Shown in pieces: positions 24,833 to 32,870 of a stretch of 64,000 bases of DNA (within the stretch, counting starts at the first letter, position 1; each line of letters opens with the position of its first letter). The position numbers were made by a program, and so were the translations under genes. Under the pieces are notes generated by a model, which had not been told where the DNA came from, ran no database searches, and worked only from the letters and a program-made list of their open reading frames with translations. This stretch comes from Shimia biformata (GTDB lineage Bacteria; Pseudomonadota; Alphaproteobacteria; Rhodobacterales; Rhodobacteraceae): NCBI RefSeq assembly GCF_016888515.1, contig NZ_JAFEJK010000002.1, positions 67,868 to 131,867 of the forward strand. The letters are read 5' to 3'.

Positions 24833-25942
24833 ATGGCCAAGATTGCCCAGGTCGAGATCTTCATGGCCGACCTCAAACCCAAGGTGAAACGGGTCGACGC
24901 GATCCAAAGCTTCGTCAGCCAGGAAACCCCGTTCGTGCGGATCACCGACACCGACGGTGAGACCGGGTTGGGTTACAGCTATACGATCGGGCAGGGCGGT
25001 CCGGCGGTCATGTCGCTGCTGCAAGAAACGCTTGTGCCACAGTTGATCGGACGCGAGGCGGAAGAGATCGAACGCATTTGGCGCGACCTGTTGTTCTCGA
25101 CTCATGCCACGGCGGTGGGGGCGATCACCTCTCTGGCGCTGGCGGCCATCGACACCGCCCTTTGGGATCTGCGCTGCAAACGCGCGGGGCTTCCCCTTTG
25201 GCGGATGCTGGGCGGAGCGAAGGATTCCGTGCCGATGTACACCACCGAAGGCGGCTGGCTGCACATCCCGACCGAAGACCTTGTTTCGGATGCGCTGGAT
25301 GCTCAGTCCAAGGGTTTTGCCGGATCGAAGATCAAGATCGGCCGCCCGCATCTGTCCGAGGATCGCGCGCGGCTGAAGGCTGTGCGCGAGGCGGTGGGCG
25401 ATGCTTACGAAATCATGGTCGACGCCAACCAGAGCTTCTCCCGCGCCGAGGCCACCCGCCGCGCTCGCGTGCTGGAGGAATTCAACATTGGTTGGTTCGA
25501 GGAACCGATGCCCGCCGACGACGTGATGGAACACGCGCGCCTTGCCGCCAGCACATCGGTCCCGATCGCGGTGGGCGAAAGCATGTATTCGCTGAGCCAG
25601 TTCAAGGATTACCTTGTGACCGGGGGCGCCAGCATCGTGCAGGTGGACGTCGCGCGGATCGGTGGCATCACGCCATGGATGAAGGTCGCGCATATGGCCG
25701 AGGCGCATAACGTCCCCGTCTGCCCGCATTTCCTGATGGAACTGCATGTCAGCCTTGTCTGCGCCATCCCCAACGCGCCGTGGCTGGAATACATCCCGCA
25801 GTTGGACAGCCTGACCGCGTCGCCCATGCGGATGGAAGCGGGCCGCGCCTATCCCTCGGATGCGCCGGGGCTTGGGATCGACTGGGACAACGACAGGCTG
25901 ACCGCCGCCCGTATCGACGGGCTGTCGGCCATGTTCAGCTAA
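24833..25942 (+). CDS. Enolase-superfamily sugar acid dehydratase (mandelate racemase subgroup)
   Basis: A 369-residue enzyme expected to dehydrate a sugar acid to its 2-keto-3-deoxy form. Active-site residues visible are K166 and K168 (KIKIG), metal ligands D197 (VDANQ), E223 (WFEEP) and E249 (GES), and H299 (CPHF), the set used by the mandelate racemase subgroup. It is shorter than the L-fuconate dehydratase I know (about 440 residues), so its own specificity is open. The lactonase, SDR and FAH hydrolase in the same regulon make a 6-deoxyhexonate such as L-fuconate or L-rhamnonate the best guess. Confidence 0.83.
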   Translation: MAKIAQVEIFMADLKPKVKRVDAIQSFVSQETPFVRITDTDGETGLGYSYTIGQGGPAVMSLLQETLVPQLIGREAEEIERIWRDLLFSTHATAVGAITSLALAAIDTALWDLRCKRAGLPLWRMLGGAKDSVPMYTTEGGWLHIPTEDLVSDALDAQSKGFAGSKIKIGRPHLSEDRARLKAVREAVGDAYEIMVDANQSFSRAEATRRARVLEEFNIGWFEEPMPADDVMEHARLAASTSVPIAVGESMYSLSQFKDYLVTGGASIVQVDVARIGGITPWMKVAHMAEAHNVPVCPHFLMELHVSLVCAIPNAPWLEYIPQLDSLTASPMRMEAGRAYPSDAPGLGIDWDNDRLTAARIDGLSAMFS

Positions 25943-25956
25943 ACGGAGGTTCGCAA

Positions 25957-26286
25957 ATGCAACGCATGGGAATGGTGATCGGCCTGGACGCCGAAAAGGT
26001 GCAGGAATACAAAAAGTTGCACGCCGACGTCTGGCCCGGCGTCCTGAAGATGATTTCCGAGTGCAACATCCGCAACTACTCGATCTACCTGAAAGAACCC
26101 GAGAACCTTCTGTTCGGCTACTGGGAATATCACGGCAGCGACTTTGAGGCGGACGCCGCGAAGATGGCCGCCGACCCCGAGACCCAGCGCTGGTGGGATG
26201 TCTGCATGCCCTGCCAGAAACCGCTCGATACCCGCAAGGACGGCGAGTGGTGGGCGATGATGGAAGAAGTGTTTCACTTGGATTGA
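25957..26286 (+). CDS. L-rhamnose/L-fucose mutarotase (RhaM family)
   Basis: A 109-residue ferredoxin-fold mutarotase that interconverts sugar anomers so the dehydrogenase gets its preferred form. The YKKLHADVWPGVLKMI segment (about residue 18) holds the conserved histidine, followed by IRNYSIYLKEPENLLF, a WWDVCMPC segment and the C-terminal MMEEVFHLD, all typical of the RhaM/COG3254 family. AACGGAGG is the ribosome site. This family also occurs in L-fucose oxidation clusters. Confidence 0.87.
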   Translation: MQRMGMVIGLDAEKVQEYKKLHADVWPGVLKMISECNIRNYSIYLKEPENLLFGYWEYHGSDFEADAAKMAADPETQRWWDVCMPCQKPLDTRKDGEWWAMMEEVFHLD

Positions 26287-26289
26287 GCG

Positions 26290-27345
26290 ATGTTTGACGA
26301 CCTGCAACAACACTGGCCCAAGGCCACCAAACCCAGGCCCATAGTGATCTTTGGTGCCGGATCGATTGTCACCGACGCCCACCTGCCGGCCTATGCCAAG
26401 GCGGGCTACAGGGTGGCGGGCATCTATGACCCCGACCTTGAAAAGGCGCGCGCATTGGCGGCAAAACATGGGGTCGATGCCTATGCCGCGCCGGAACAGG
26501 CCGCCGCCGTCCCGGACGCCATCTTCGACCTGGCAACTCCGCCGGATGCCCATGTCGGCATCCTTTCGATCCTGCCCGAAGGCGCGGGTGTGCTGATCCA
26601 GAAACCCATGGGGTCGGACCTGAAGGGTGCCACCGAAATCCTGACCATCTGCCGCCAGCGCAACCTCAAGGCCGCCGTCAATTTCCAGCTGCGTTTCGCG
26701 CCAATGATGCTGGCGCTGCAGGACGCGGTGAACCGGGGTCTGTTGGGCGAGATCGTCGATTTCGACGCGTGGCTTGCCCTCGATACGCCGTGGGGATTGT
26801 GGAAATTCCTCGAACCCCTTCCTCGGGTCGAGATCAGCCTGCACTCGATCCATTACCTCGATTTCATCCGGGGGCTTCTGGGTGACCCGCACGGCGTGCA
26901 TGCCAAGTCGATGGGGCATCCGTCATCGCGCATCGCCCAGACCCGTACAGCGGCCATTCTGGACTATGGCGACACGCTGCGCTGCGCGCTTTCGATCAAC
27001 CACAACCATGCCTTCGGGCGCAAATACCAGGCATGCGAATTCCGCATCTGCGGCACCCGGGGCGCGGCCTATCTGCAACTGGGCGTGAACCTCGACTATC
27101 CCAAGGGTGAACCGGATATCCTCGAGATCAACACCGGCGATGGCTGGCATTCCGTTCCGCTGGATGGGGCATGGTTCCCCGACGCTTTTGCCAGCCGGAT
27201 GAGCCAGCTTCAGCGCTTTGTCACCGGCGAGGACGCCACCCTGATTTCAAGTGTCGAGGACGCATGGAACACCATGGCGCTGGTCGAGGCTGCCTATGAA
27301 AGCAGCGCCGCGCCCGCCCACCCGATTGCAAGGAAACCCACATGA
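26290..27345 (+). CDS. Gfo/Idh/MocA oxidoreductase, probable sugar dehydrogenase
   Basis: A 351-residue NAD(P)-dependent oxidoreductase. The Rossmann motif is [17 protein letters not shown] near residue 20; the usual EKP is QKP (IQKPMGSD), keeping the lysine; the downstream SIHYLDF supplies the histidine. It starts three bases after the mutarotase and overlaps the MaoC gene by four. In this operon it is the best candidate for the first oxidation of the imported sugar to its lactone. That role is inferred from order only. Confidence 0.8.
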   Translation: MFDDLQQHWPKATKPRPIVIFGAGSIVTDAHLPAYAKAGYRVAGIYDPDLEKARALAAKHGVDAYAAPEQAAAVPDAIFDLATPPDAHVGILSILPEGAGVLIQKPMGSDLKGATEILTICRQRNLKAAVNFQLRFAPMMLALQDAVNRGLLGEIVDFDAWLALDTPWGLWKFLEPLPRVEISLHSIHYLDFIRGLLGDPHGVHAKSMGHPSSRIAQTRTAAILDYGDTLRCALSINHNHAFGRKYQACEFRICGTRGAAYLQLGVNLDYPKGEPDILEINTGDGWHSVPLDGAWFPDAFASRMSQLQRFVTGEDATLISSVEDAWNTMALVEAAYESSAAPAHPIARKPT

Positions 27346-27794
27346 ACATCCAGGAAATCTTTTACGAGGATTACGAGGTCGGGCATCAGCGCGAAACTTT
27401 CGGACGCACCATCACCGAAACCGATTTCGTGGTTCATGCCGGGCATACCGGCGACTTCTTCCCGCATCACATGGATGCCGAATGGTGCGCCACGCAGGAT
27501 TTCGGCCAGCGTATCGCCCATGGCACCATGGTATTCGCAATCGGTATCGGCATGACCGCCAGCGTGATCAACCCGGTCGCCTTTTCCTATGGCTATGACC
27601 GGCTGCGCTTCATTCGCCCGGTTCATATCAATGACACGATCCGCACCCGCCTGACCATCGATCGCAAGCTTGAAGACCCCAAGCGCGCGGGCATGGGGCA
27701 GGTCTTTGAAAAGGTCGAAGTCATTAACCAGAAGGACGAGGTCGTCCTGTTCTGCGAACATATTTACCTTGTCCAGATGAAGGCGGCGGCATGA
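27342..27794 (+). CDS. MaoC family (R)-hydratase-like protein (copy 1)
   Basis: A single hot-dog domain of 150 residues. The hydratase motif is present as GDFFPHH near residue 43: the aspartate and final histidine of the GDxNPxH pattern are kept, while the asparagine is phenylalanine. The [19 protein letters not shown] stretch is shared with the MaoC at 30959. MaoC enzymes hydrate enoyl-CoA or enoyl-acid substrates. It overlaps the sugar dehydrogenase upstream and the UxaA small subunit downstream by four bases each. A CoA-type hydratase inside this sugar pathway is unexplained. Confidence 0.8.
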   Translation: MNIQEIFYEDYEVGHQRETFGRTITETDFVVHAGHTGDFFPHHMDAEWCATQDFGQRIAHGTMVFAIGIGMTASVINPVAFSYGYDRLRFIRPVHINDTIRTRLTIDRKLEDPKRAGMGQVFEKVEVINQKDEVVLFCEHIYLVQMKAAA

Positions 27795-28093
27795 GCGCGT
27801 TTTTGAAACTCCACCGCGACGACAACGTGCAGGTCGCGCTGCGGTTGGTGCCCAAAGGGTCGATGATCGACACGGCCAATGGCCCGGTGGCGACGCTGTC
27901 GGATGTTGCAATGGCCCACAAGGTCGCCGACTGCGCCATCGCCAAGGGCGAACTGGTGATCAAATACGGCATGCCCATCGGCACCGCCACGACCGATATC
28001 GCGCCGGGCGCCCATGTGCATGTCCACAATATCGCCAGCCGTTACACCGCGACCCACTACCGCGCCGAAGAAGCGGGGCTGGCCGATGCCTGA
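27791..28093 (+). CDS. UxaA family dehydratase small subunit (SAF domain)
   Basis: A 100-residue SAF domain with the family pattern [17 protein letters not shown] at residue 7, [16 protein letters not shown] and HVHVHNIAS. It matches the N-terminal domain of altronate/galactarate dehydratases, made here as a separate chain. It overlaps the large subunit by eight bases, so the two chains should form one enzyme. Split UxaA pairs also include sulfolactate lyase SuyAB, but nothing else here points to sulfonates. Confidence 0.82.
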   Translation: MSAFLKLHRDDNVQVALRLVPKGSMIDTANGPVATLSDVAMAHKVADCAIAKGELVIKYGMPIGTATTDIAPGAHVHVHNIASRYTATHYRAEEAGLADA

Positions 28094-29300
28094 TATTGCG
28101 AAACCCAACTGGCAAGGTTACCTGCGCGCCGATGGGCGCAAGGGCATCCGCAACACTGTCGCCGTGGCCTATCTGGTCGAATGCGCTCATTTCGTTGCGG
28201 ATGAGATCGTGCGGAATTTCCGGGGTCAGGATGTTCACCTGATCGGCTTTCCGGGCTGTTTTCCCAATGATTATGCCCAACGGATCATGGAACAGCTTGG
28301 CACCCATCCGAACGTGGGCGCGGTGCTGCTGGTCAGCCTGGGCTGCGAAAGCTTCAACCGCTCGAAACTGGCCGAGGTGATCGCCGCCAGTGGACGCCCC
28401 GTCGAAACGCTGGTGATCCAGAAATCCGGCGGTTCCGCGGCGACCATCGCCAAGGGCATGGACGCCGTTCAAGGCATGCTGGCACAGATCGCCGACGTGC
28501 CCCGTGCGCCGATGGGCGTCAGCGACCTGATCGTCGCCACGGTCTGCGGCGGCTCGGACGGGACCAGCGGCATCTCGGGTAACCCGGCAGCGGGACGCGC
28601 CTTTGACCGGCTGGTGGCGGAAGGGGCCGCCTGCATTTTCGAGGAAACCGGCGAGCTGATCGGCTGCGAACACATCATGGCGGAACGTGCAATCACGCCG
28701 GAACTGGGCACTGAACTGACCGCCTGCGTGGAAAAGGCCGCGCGCTATTACAGCACCCTGGGCTATGGCAGCTTTGCCGCCGGAAACGCCACCGGAGGCC
28801 TCTCGACCATCGAGGAAAAGTCGCTGGGCGCCTATGTCAAATCCGGCGATGCACCCATTTCCGGCATCATCAAGCCCGGTGACGTACCGCCGCGCGGCGG
28901 GCTCTACCTGATGGACGTGGTGCCGGACGGCGAGGTGCGGTTCGGGTTCCCCAACATCTCGGACAATGCCGAAATCGTCGAGATGATTGCCTCGGGCGCG
29001 CATATGACCCTGTTCATCACCGGGCGCGGTTCGGTTGTCGGCTCGGCGATCTCACCGGTCATCAAGATCTGCGCCAATCCCGACACCTACCGTGCGCTTG
29101 AGGGCGACATGGACGTTAACGCAGGCGCGATCATCGAAGGCACGCGCAGTCTCGATCAGGTGGCGGATGAAATCTATGACCAGGTCCGCGCCACCGCCGC
29201 AGGATCCGCCACCGCATCGGAATCCCTTGGCCACCAAGAATTCATCCTGACCTACAAACGCTTCGACCCCATCGGCCCGGCCTGCCTCCCGGTGCCTTGA
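28086..29300 (+). CDS. UxaA family dehydratase large subunit
   Basis: A 404-residue catalytic subunit of the UxaA/GarD group. It contains GYLRADGRKGIRNTVAVAY near residue 10, the cysteine stretches GFPGCFPN and SLGCESFN, ATVCGGSDGTSGISGNPAAGRAFD, and the late GRGSVVG. These enzymes use iron to dehydrate a hydroxy acid. A second dehydratase besides the enolase-superfamily one suggests either a branch for another sugar acid or a later step on a smaller hydroxy acid. Ribosome binding overlaps the small subunit gene. Confidence 0.85.
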   Translation: MPDIAKPNWQGYLRADGRKGIRNTVAVAYLVECAHFVADEIVRNFRGQDVHLIGFPGCFPNDYAQRIMEQLGTHPNVGAVLLVSLGCESFNRSKLAEVIAASGRPVETLVIQKSGGSAATIAKGMDAVQGMLAQIADVPRAPMGVSDLIVATVCGGSDGTSGISGNPAAGRAFDRLVAEGAACIFEETGELIGCEHIMAERAITPELGTELTACVEKAARYYSTLGYGSFAAGNATGGLSTIEEKSLGAYVKSGDAPISGIIKPGDVPPRGGLYLMDVVPDGEVRFGFPNISDNAEIVEMIASGAHMTLFITGRGSVVGSAISPVIKICANPDTYRALEGDMDVNAGAIIEGTRSLDQVADEIYDQVRATAAGSATASESLGHQEFILTYKRFDPIGPACLPVP

Positions 29301-29313
29301 GAACGAGAGAGAT

Positions 29314-30042
29314 ATGAAACGACTTCAAGGAAAAACCGTCTTTGCCACCGCCGCCGCCCAGGGGATTGGCCGTGCCACGGTCGAGCGCATGGCGTCCGAG
29401 GGCGCCCGCGTCATTGCCACCGACATCAACATCGACCCGCTCGCCGATGCGCAGGGCCTTGAGGTCGTGCAGCTTGACGTGACCGACACCGACGCGGTGA
29501 TCGCCGCCATTGCCGCTGCCGGTCCGGTGGACGTTCTGTTCAACTGCGCCGGAGTGGTTCATGCGGGCACCATCCTCGACGCCACGCGCGAACAGCTGGA
29601 TTTCGCCTTTGCCCTCAATGTAGCCGCCATGTTCGACACGATCCGCGCCGTTCTACCGGGGATGCTGGAACGCGGGCAGGGGTCGATCATCAATGTCGCC
29701 TCGGTTGCATCGTCGGTGATCGGCGTGCCGAACCGCGTTGTCTATGGCGCAACAAAGGCTGCCGTGATCGGCCTGACCAAGGCCGTCGCGGCAGACCATG
29801 TCCGCCAGGGCATCCGGGTGAACGCGATCTGTCCCGGAACCGTCGACAGCCCCAGCCTGCACGAGCGTCTGCGCGCCACGGGCGACTATGAACAGGCGTG
29901 GCAGGACTTCAACGAAAGGCAGAAGATGGGGCGCGTTGGCAAGACGTCTGAAATCGCCGCGCTTGCCTGCTACCTCGCCTCGGACGAGGCCGCCTTTACC
30001 ACGGGTCAAACACACAATATCGATGGTGGCTGGACCATCTGA
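29314..30042 (+). CDS. SDR, 2-keto-3-deoxy-L-fuconate 4-dehydrogenase-like
   Basis: A 242-residue short-chain dehydrogenase. It shows TAAAQGIGRATVERMA, NCAGVVHAG and catalytic YGATKAAV, then AICPGTVDSPSLHERLRATGD and FNERQKMGRVG, which closely resemble the dehydrogenases that oxidise 2-keto-3-deoxy-L-fuconate or -L-rhamnonate at C4 and their relative DHRS6. NAD is expected from the aspartate in VIATDIN. The following FAH gene would cleave the 2,4-diketo product. GAGAGAGA precedes the ATG. Confidence 0.82.
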   Translation: MKRLQGKTVFATAAAQGIGRATVERMASEGARVIATDINIDPLADAQGLEVVQLDVTDTDAVIAAIAAAGPVDVLFNCAGVVHAGTILDATREQLDFAFALNVAAMFDTIRAVLPGMLERGQGSIINVASVASSVIGVPNRVVYGATKAAVIGLTKAVAADHVRQGIRVNAICPGTVDSPSLHERLRATGDYEQAWQDFNERQKMGRVGKTSEIAALACYLASDEAAFTTGQTHNIDGGWTI

Positions 30043-30063
30043 CAACCAACTGACGAGGACGAC

Positions 30064-30900
30064 ATGAAACTTCTGCGTTATGGCCCCCGCGGGGCTGAAA
30101 AACCCGGTGTTCTGGACGATCAGGGCCAGATCCGTGACCTCAGCGGCATTGTCGGCGACATTGCCGGGGACATTCTGGTCAATCTGGACCGCCTGACAGG
30201 TCTCGACTTCAATAACCTGCCCGTTGTCGACGGCGACCCGCGCCTTGGCGCCTGTGTCGGCGGCACCGGCAAGTTCATGTGCATCGGCCTGAACTATTCC
30301 GACCACGCGGCTGAGACCGGAATGGAGGTTCCGCCCGAGCCTGTGCTGTTCATGAAGGCCACCTCGGCGATCTGCGGCCCCAACGACCCGATCCTGATCC
30401 CGCGCGGGTCCGAGAAAACCGACTGGGAGGTCGAACTGGGCGTCGTCATCGGCAAGCCGGCAAAATATGTCTCGGAAGCGGACGCGCTCGACCACGTCGC
30501 GGGCTATTGCGTCATCAATGACGTCTCCGAACGCGCCTTCCAGACCGAGCGTGCGGGCCAGTGGACCAAGGGCAAATCTTGCGACAACTTCGGCCAGACT
30601 GGCCCGTGGCTTGTAACCAAGGACGAGATTGCCGACCCCCAGAACCTGTCGATGTGGCTGACGGTGAACGGCGAAACCGTTCAGGACGGCTCGACCCAGA
30701 CGATGGTCTATGGCGTCGCCCATGTGGTCAGCTACCTCAGCCAGTTCATGACGCTGCATCCCGGCGACATCATCTCGACCGGCACCCCTCCGGGCGTCGG
30801 CATGGGCTTCAACCCACCGCGCTACCTGAAAGCTGGCGATGTCGTGGAACTGGGCATCGAGGGGCTGGGCCAGCAGAAACAGGTCTGCATCCAGGACTGA
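30064..30900 (+). CDS. FAH family hydrolase, 2,4-diketo-3-deoxy-L-fuconate hydrolase-like
   Basis: A 278-residue fumarylacetoacetate hydrolase family enzyme. [15 protein letters not shown] at the start, [10 protein letters not shown], the metal-binding glutamates of [22 protein letters not shown] and [12 protein letters not shown] are all present. In the L-fucose and L-rhamnose oxidative routes this enzyme cleaves the 2,4-diketo-3-deoxy acid to pyruvate and L-lactate. It is often mislabelled ureidoglycolate lyase. It follows the SDR by 21 bases and a terminator follows at 30917. Confidence 0.85.
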   Translation: MKLLRYGPRGAEKPGVLDDQGQIRDLSGIVGDIAGDILVNLDRLTGLDFNNLPVVDGDPRLGACVGGTGKFMCIGLNYSDHAAETGMEVPPEPVLFMKATSAICGPNDPILIPRGSEKTDWEVELGVVIGKPAKYVSEADALDHVAGYCVINDVSERAFQTERAGQWTKGKSCDNFGQTGPWLVTKDEIADPQNLSMWLTVNGETVQDGSTQTMVYGVAHVVSYLSQFMTLHPGDIISTGTPPGVGMGFNPPRYLKAGDVVELGIEGLGQQKQVCIQD

Positions 30901-30916
30901 CATTGCAGACATCAAG

Positions 30917-30940
30917 GGGCGGCTTCGGGCCGCCCTTTTT
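30917..30940 (+). terminator. Intrinsic terminator after FAH gene
   Basis: Stem GGGCGGC / GCCGCCC with TTCGG loop followed by TTTTT. It separates the ABC-to-FAH operon from the second MaoC gene, which lies only 19 bases further on. Confidence 0.85.
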
Positions 30941-30958
30941 CATCCACAGGAGATCGCC

Positions 30959-31465
30959 ATGACGGAAAGCTACTACGACGAACACGACGACACCCAGCTG
31001 TTCAACGTCGAGACATGGCTCTACGAGGATTTCGAGGTCGGACAGAAATGGCGCTCGATCCGCCGGACGATTTCCGAGGGCGAGGCGATGCTGTTCAACA
31101 GCCTTGTCATGGACAATCACCCCTATGTCGCCGACGATATCTTCACCAGCGAAGAAGGGGTCTTTGGCAAACGTCTTGTCGCGGGCGCAATGGTGTTCTC
31201 CTATGGCCTTGGCCTGATGGCCCATAACAACGTCAACACCTTCTCATATGGCTATGACAAGCTGCGCTTCATCAAGCCGGTTTTCATTGGCGACACCATC
31301 TACACCGTGCGCACCAACCTTGAGAAACGACCTAAATACAAGGACATGGGTTTGGTGAAGGTCAGCTACCAGGTCTACAAGAATAAGGGTGAACTGGCGC
31401 TCTACGCCGAGCATCTCCAGACCGTGAAATACCGCCACCCTGAAAACGTCACTCCCGAGACCTGA
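30959..31465 (+). CDS. MaoC-like hot-dog protein lacking the catalytic histidine (copy 2)
   Basis: A 168-residue hot-dog protein paralogous to the MaoC at 27342: both share the SYGYDxLRFIxPVxxxDTI block and a similar C-terminus. Where active MaoC has GDxNPxH, this one reads [10 protein letters not shown], so the aspartate and proline remain but the histidine is a valine. It may be a regulatory or structural partner of copy 1 in a heteromer. Start ATG 30959 follows CAGGAGA. It sits after a terminator, so its expression may depend on read-through or a promoter inside the upstream gene. Confidence 0.78.
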   Translation: MTESYYDEHDDTQLFNVETWLYEDFEVGQKWRSIRRTISEGEAMLFNSLVMDNHPYVADDIFTSEEGVFGKRLVAGAMVFSYGLGLMAHNNVNTFSYGYDKLRFIKPVFIGDTIYTVRTNLEKRPKYKDMGLVKVSYQVYKNKGELALYAEHLQTVKYRHPENVTPET

Positions 31466-31470
31466 CCGCC

Positions 31471-31547
31471 GCTTCCTCTTGCCCGAAATACCTCGGGGTG
31501 AGCATCGAAAACGAATTGTTTTCGATGTGAGGGGCAGCGCCCCTCTG
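31471..31547 (+). repeat. Roseobacter-type intergenic repeat, copy A
   Basis: Core TTCCTCTTGCCCGAAATACC then TCGGGGTGAG, a perfect 10-bp hairpin CATCGAAAAC / GTTTTCGATG at 31503-31527, and a terminal hairpin GAGGGGC-AGC-GCCCCTC at 31529-31545. It lies between convergent MaoC and CaiB genes. Two related copies occur at 45621 and 45778. Confidence 0.8.
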
Positions 31548-31552
31548 GGCCC

Positions 31553-32683
31553 TTACCCAAGATAGCGCGCGGTATCGGCCCCCAGCGCCGGACCGCCCTC
31601 GGGGTTGCGCAATACCGCGCCATCCAGCCGGATCGGGCAACGCGTGGTTCGGATCTGGGTGCCATCCGGCGCGGCGATTTCCTGCACCGCATCCAGCGCT
31701 GCAAAGCCGTCCGTTGCCATCAACTCAGGCCAGTCCATCACCCGCGCACACCAGATGTCGGCCGGTTCCAGCCGGTCCAGCCAATGCTGCACTGTTTTCC
31801 CGGCCAGATGGTCGCGCAGGATCGCCTTGATCTCGTCCCGCTTCTCCAGGGCAATCTCCGGCGCGCAATAGCCTTCCAGTTCGGGGCAGTCCAGCAAGTC
31901 GCGCAAGGTGGCGATCGGCGTCATCGCCAGCGCCAGATAGCCATCGGCACAGGCATAGACGCCATAAGGCGCCGCGACGGTGGCATTGGCGTTCGAGACT
32001 GCGCTGCGCCGGGGCATGGTGCCGTCGCCATTCAGATAGGCGGTCAGCAACTCGAATTGCATGTCCAGAGACGAGGACATCAGGTCCACCTCGACCAGCC
32101 CGCCCTTGCCGGTCACGCCGCGCCGGATCAGCGCCGCCATGATGCCCTGCACAAGGTGGTTGCCACAGGCGATGTCCAGCACCGCGAACCCGGCGGGCAC
32201 CGGTGCTTCGCCGTCATTCCCAGACAGCCACGGCATGCCCGTCATCGCCTGCACGAGAAGGTCCTGACCGGGTTTCTTCACCCATGGCCCCGTCGTGCCA
32301 TAGCCCGTGACCGCCCCATAGACGAGGCGCGGATTGCGTGCGCTGACTGCGTCGTAGCTTAGCCCGATCCGCTCCATCACACCGGGGCGGAAGTTGTGGA
32401 TCATGACATCCGCCGTATCGATCAGCGCCGCGACCTTCTCAAGGTCCGCGCTGTCCTTCAGGTCTGCCGCGACGCTTTTCTTGCCGCGGTTAATGGTGTG
32501 AAACAAAAGGCTGTCCGGCCCGACTTTCTGGTCCGCGATGACCAGCGACCGGCACAGATCCCCGCCGGCGGGCCGCTCGATTTTGATTACTTCGGCACCA
32601 AGATCGGCCAATCGCATCGCCGCCATCGGCCCAGCCAGGAATTGTGCGAAATCGAGGACTCTGAGCCCGTCCAAAGGTTTCAT
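31553..32683 (-). CDS. CaiB/BaiF family CoA-transferase (copy 2)
   Basis: A 376-residue class III CoA-transferase, the same length as copy 1 and clearly related to it. It starts MKPLDGLRVLDFAQFLAGPM and has LADLGAEVIKIER and the probable catalytic aspartate in PGQDLLVQ. I use ATG 32683 because GGAG lies seven bases upstream; the longer frame runs through the operator. Inverted ATATGAA half-sites directly upstream tie it to the IclR regulon, although it lies outside the main operons. Its CoA donor and acceptor acids are unknown. Confidence 0.88.
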   Translation of the reverse strand: MKPLDGLRVLDFAQFLAGPMAAMRLADLGAEVIKIERPAGGDLCRSLVIADQKVGPDSLLFHTINRGKKSVAADLKDSADLEKVAALIDTADVMIHNFRPGVMERIGLSYDAVSARNPRLVYGAVTGYGTTGPWVKKPGQDLLVQAMTGMPWLSGNDGEAPVPAGFAVLDIACGNHLVQGIMAALIRRGVTGKGGLVEVDLMSSSLDMQFELLTAYLNGDGTMPRRSAVSNANATVAAPYGVYACADGYLALAMTPIATLRDLLDCPELEGYCAPEIALEKRDEIKAILRDHLAGKTVQHWLDRLEPADIWCARVMDWPELMATDGFAALDAVQEIAAPDGTQIRTTRCPIRLDGAVLRNPEGGPALGADTARYLG

Positions 32684-32698
32684 GTCATGCTCCGAATA

Positions 32699-32724
32699 TT
32701 CATATGAAAAACTATAATTCATAT
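32699..32724. promoter_or_regulatory. ATATGAA operator candidate before CaiB copy 2
   Basis: TTCATATGAA (32699-32708) and a second TTCATAT (32718-32724) lie 16-41 bases upstream of the CaiB start. Inverted ATATGAA / TTCATAT arms are 9 bases apart here, versus 7 at 20463. Confidence 0.55.
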
Positions 32725-32780
32725 ACGGAGGCATTGAAAGTGCCATGTGACCTTGTTCGGGAGCCGGGTCAAAACGCAAA

Positions 32781-32811
32781 ACGCCTGCGCAAACCATGGT
32801 CGCGCAGGCGT
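32781..32811 (-). terminator. Terminator after KDA dehydratase gene
   Basis: Stem ACGCCTGCGC / GCGCAGGCGT (10 bp, perfect) with an 11-base loop. On the minus strand it is followed by TTTGCGTTTTG. It ends the chvE-to-araD operon. Confidence 0.8.
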
Positions 32812-32870
32812 CTTTGAAAACTGGATCGAAAGGTGGGGTCAGGCGTCCCTTTTGGCCGCCGTGCAGAGAG

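Noticed and set aside
27791-29300. SuyAB sulfolactate sulfo-lyase
   Set aside because: Split SAF/UxaA layout fits, but no sulfite exporter, sulfonate dehydrogenase or sulfonate transporter is nearby; kept only as an alternative.
30064-30900. Ureidoglycolate lyase
   Set aside because: A frequent mislabel of this FAH branch; no purine catabolism genes nearby, while the SDR and lactonase fit a 2,4-diketo-3-deoxy acid.
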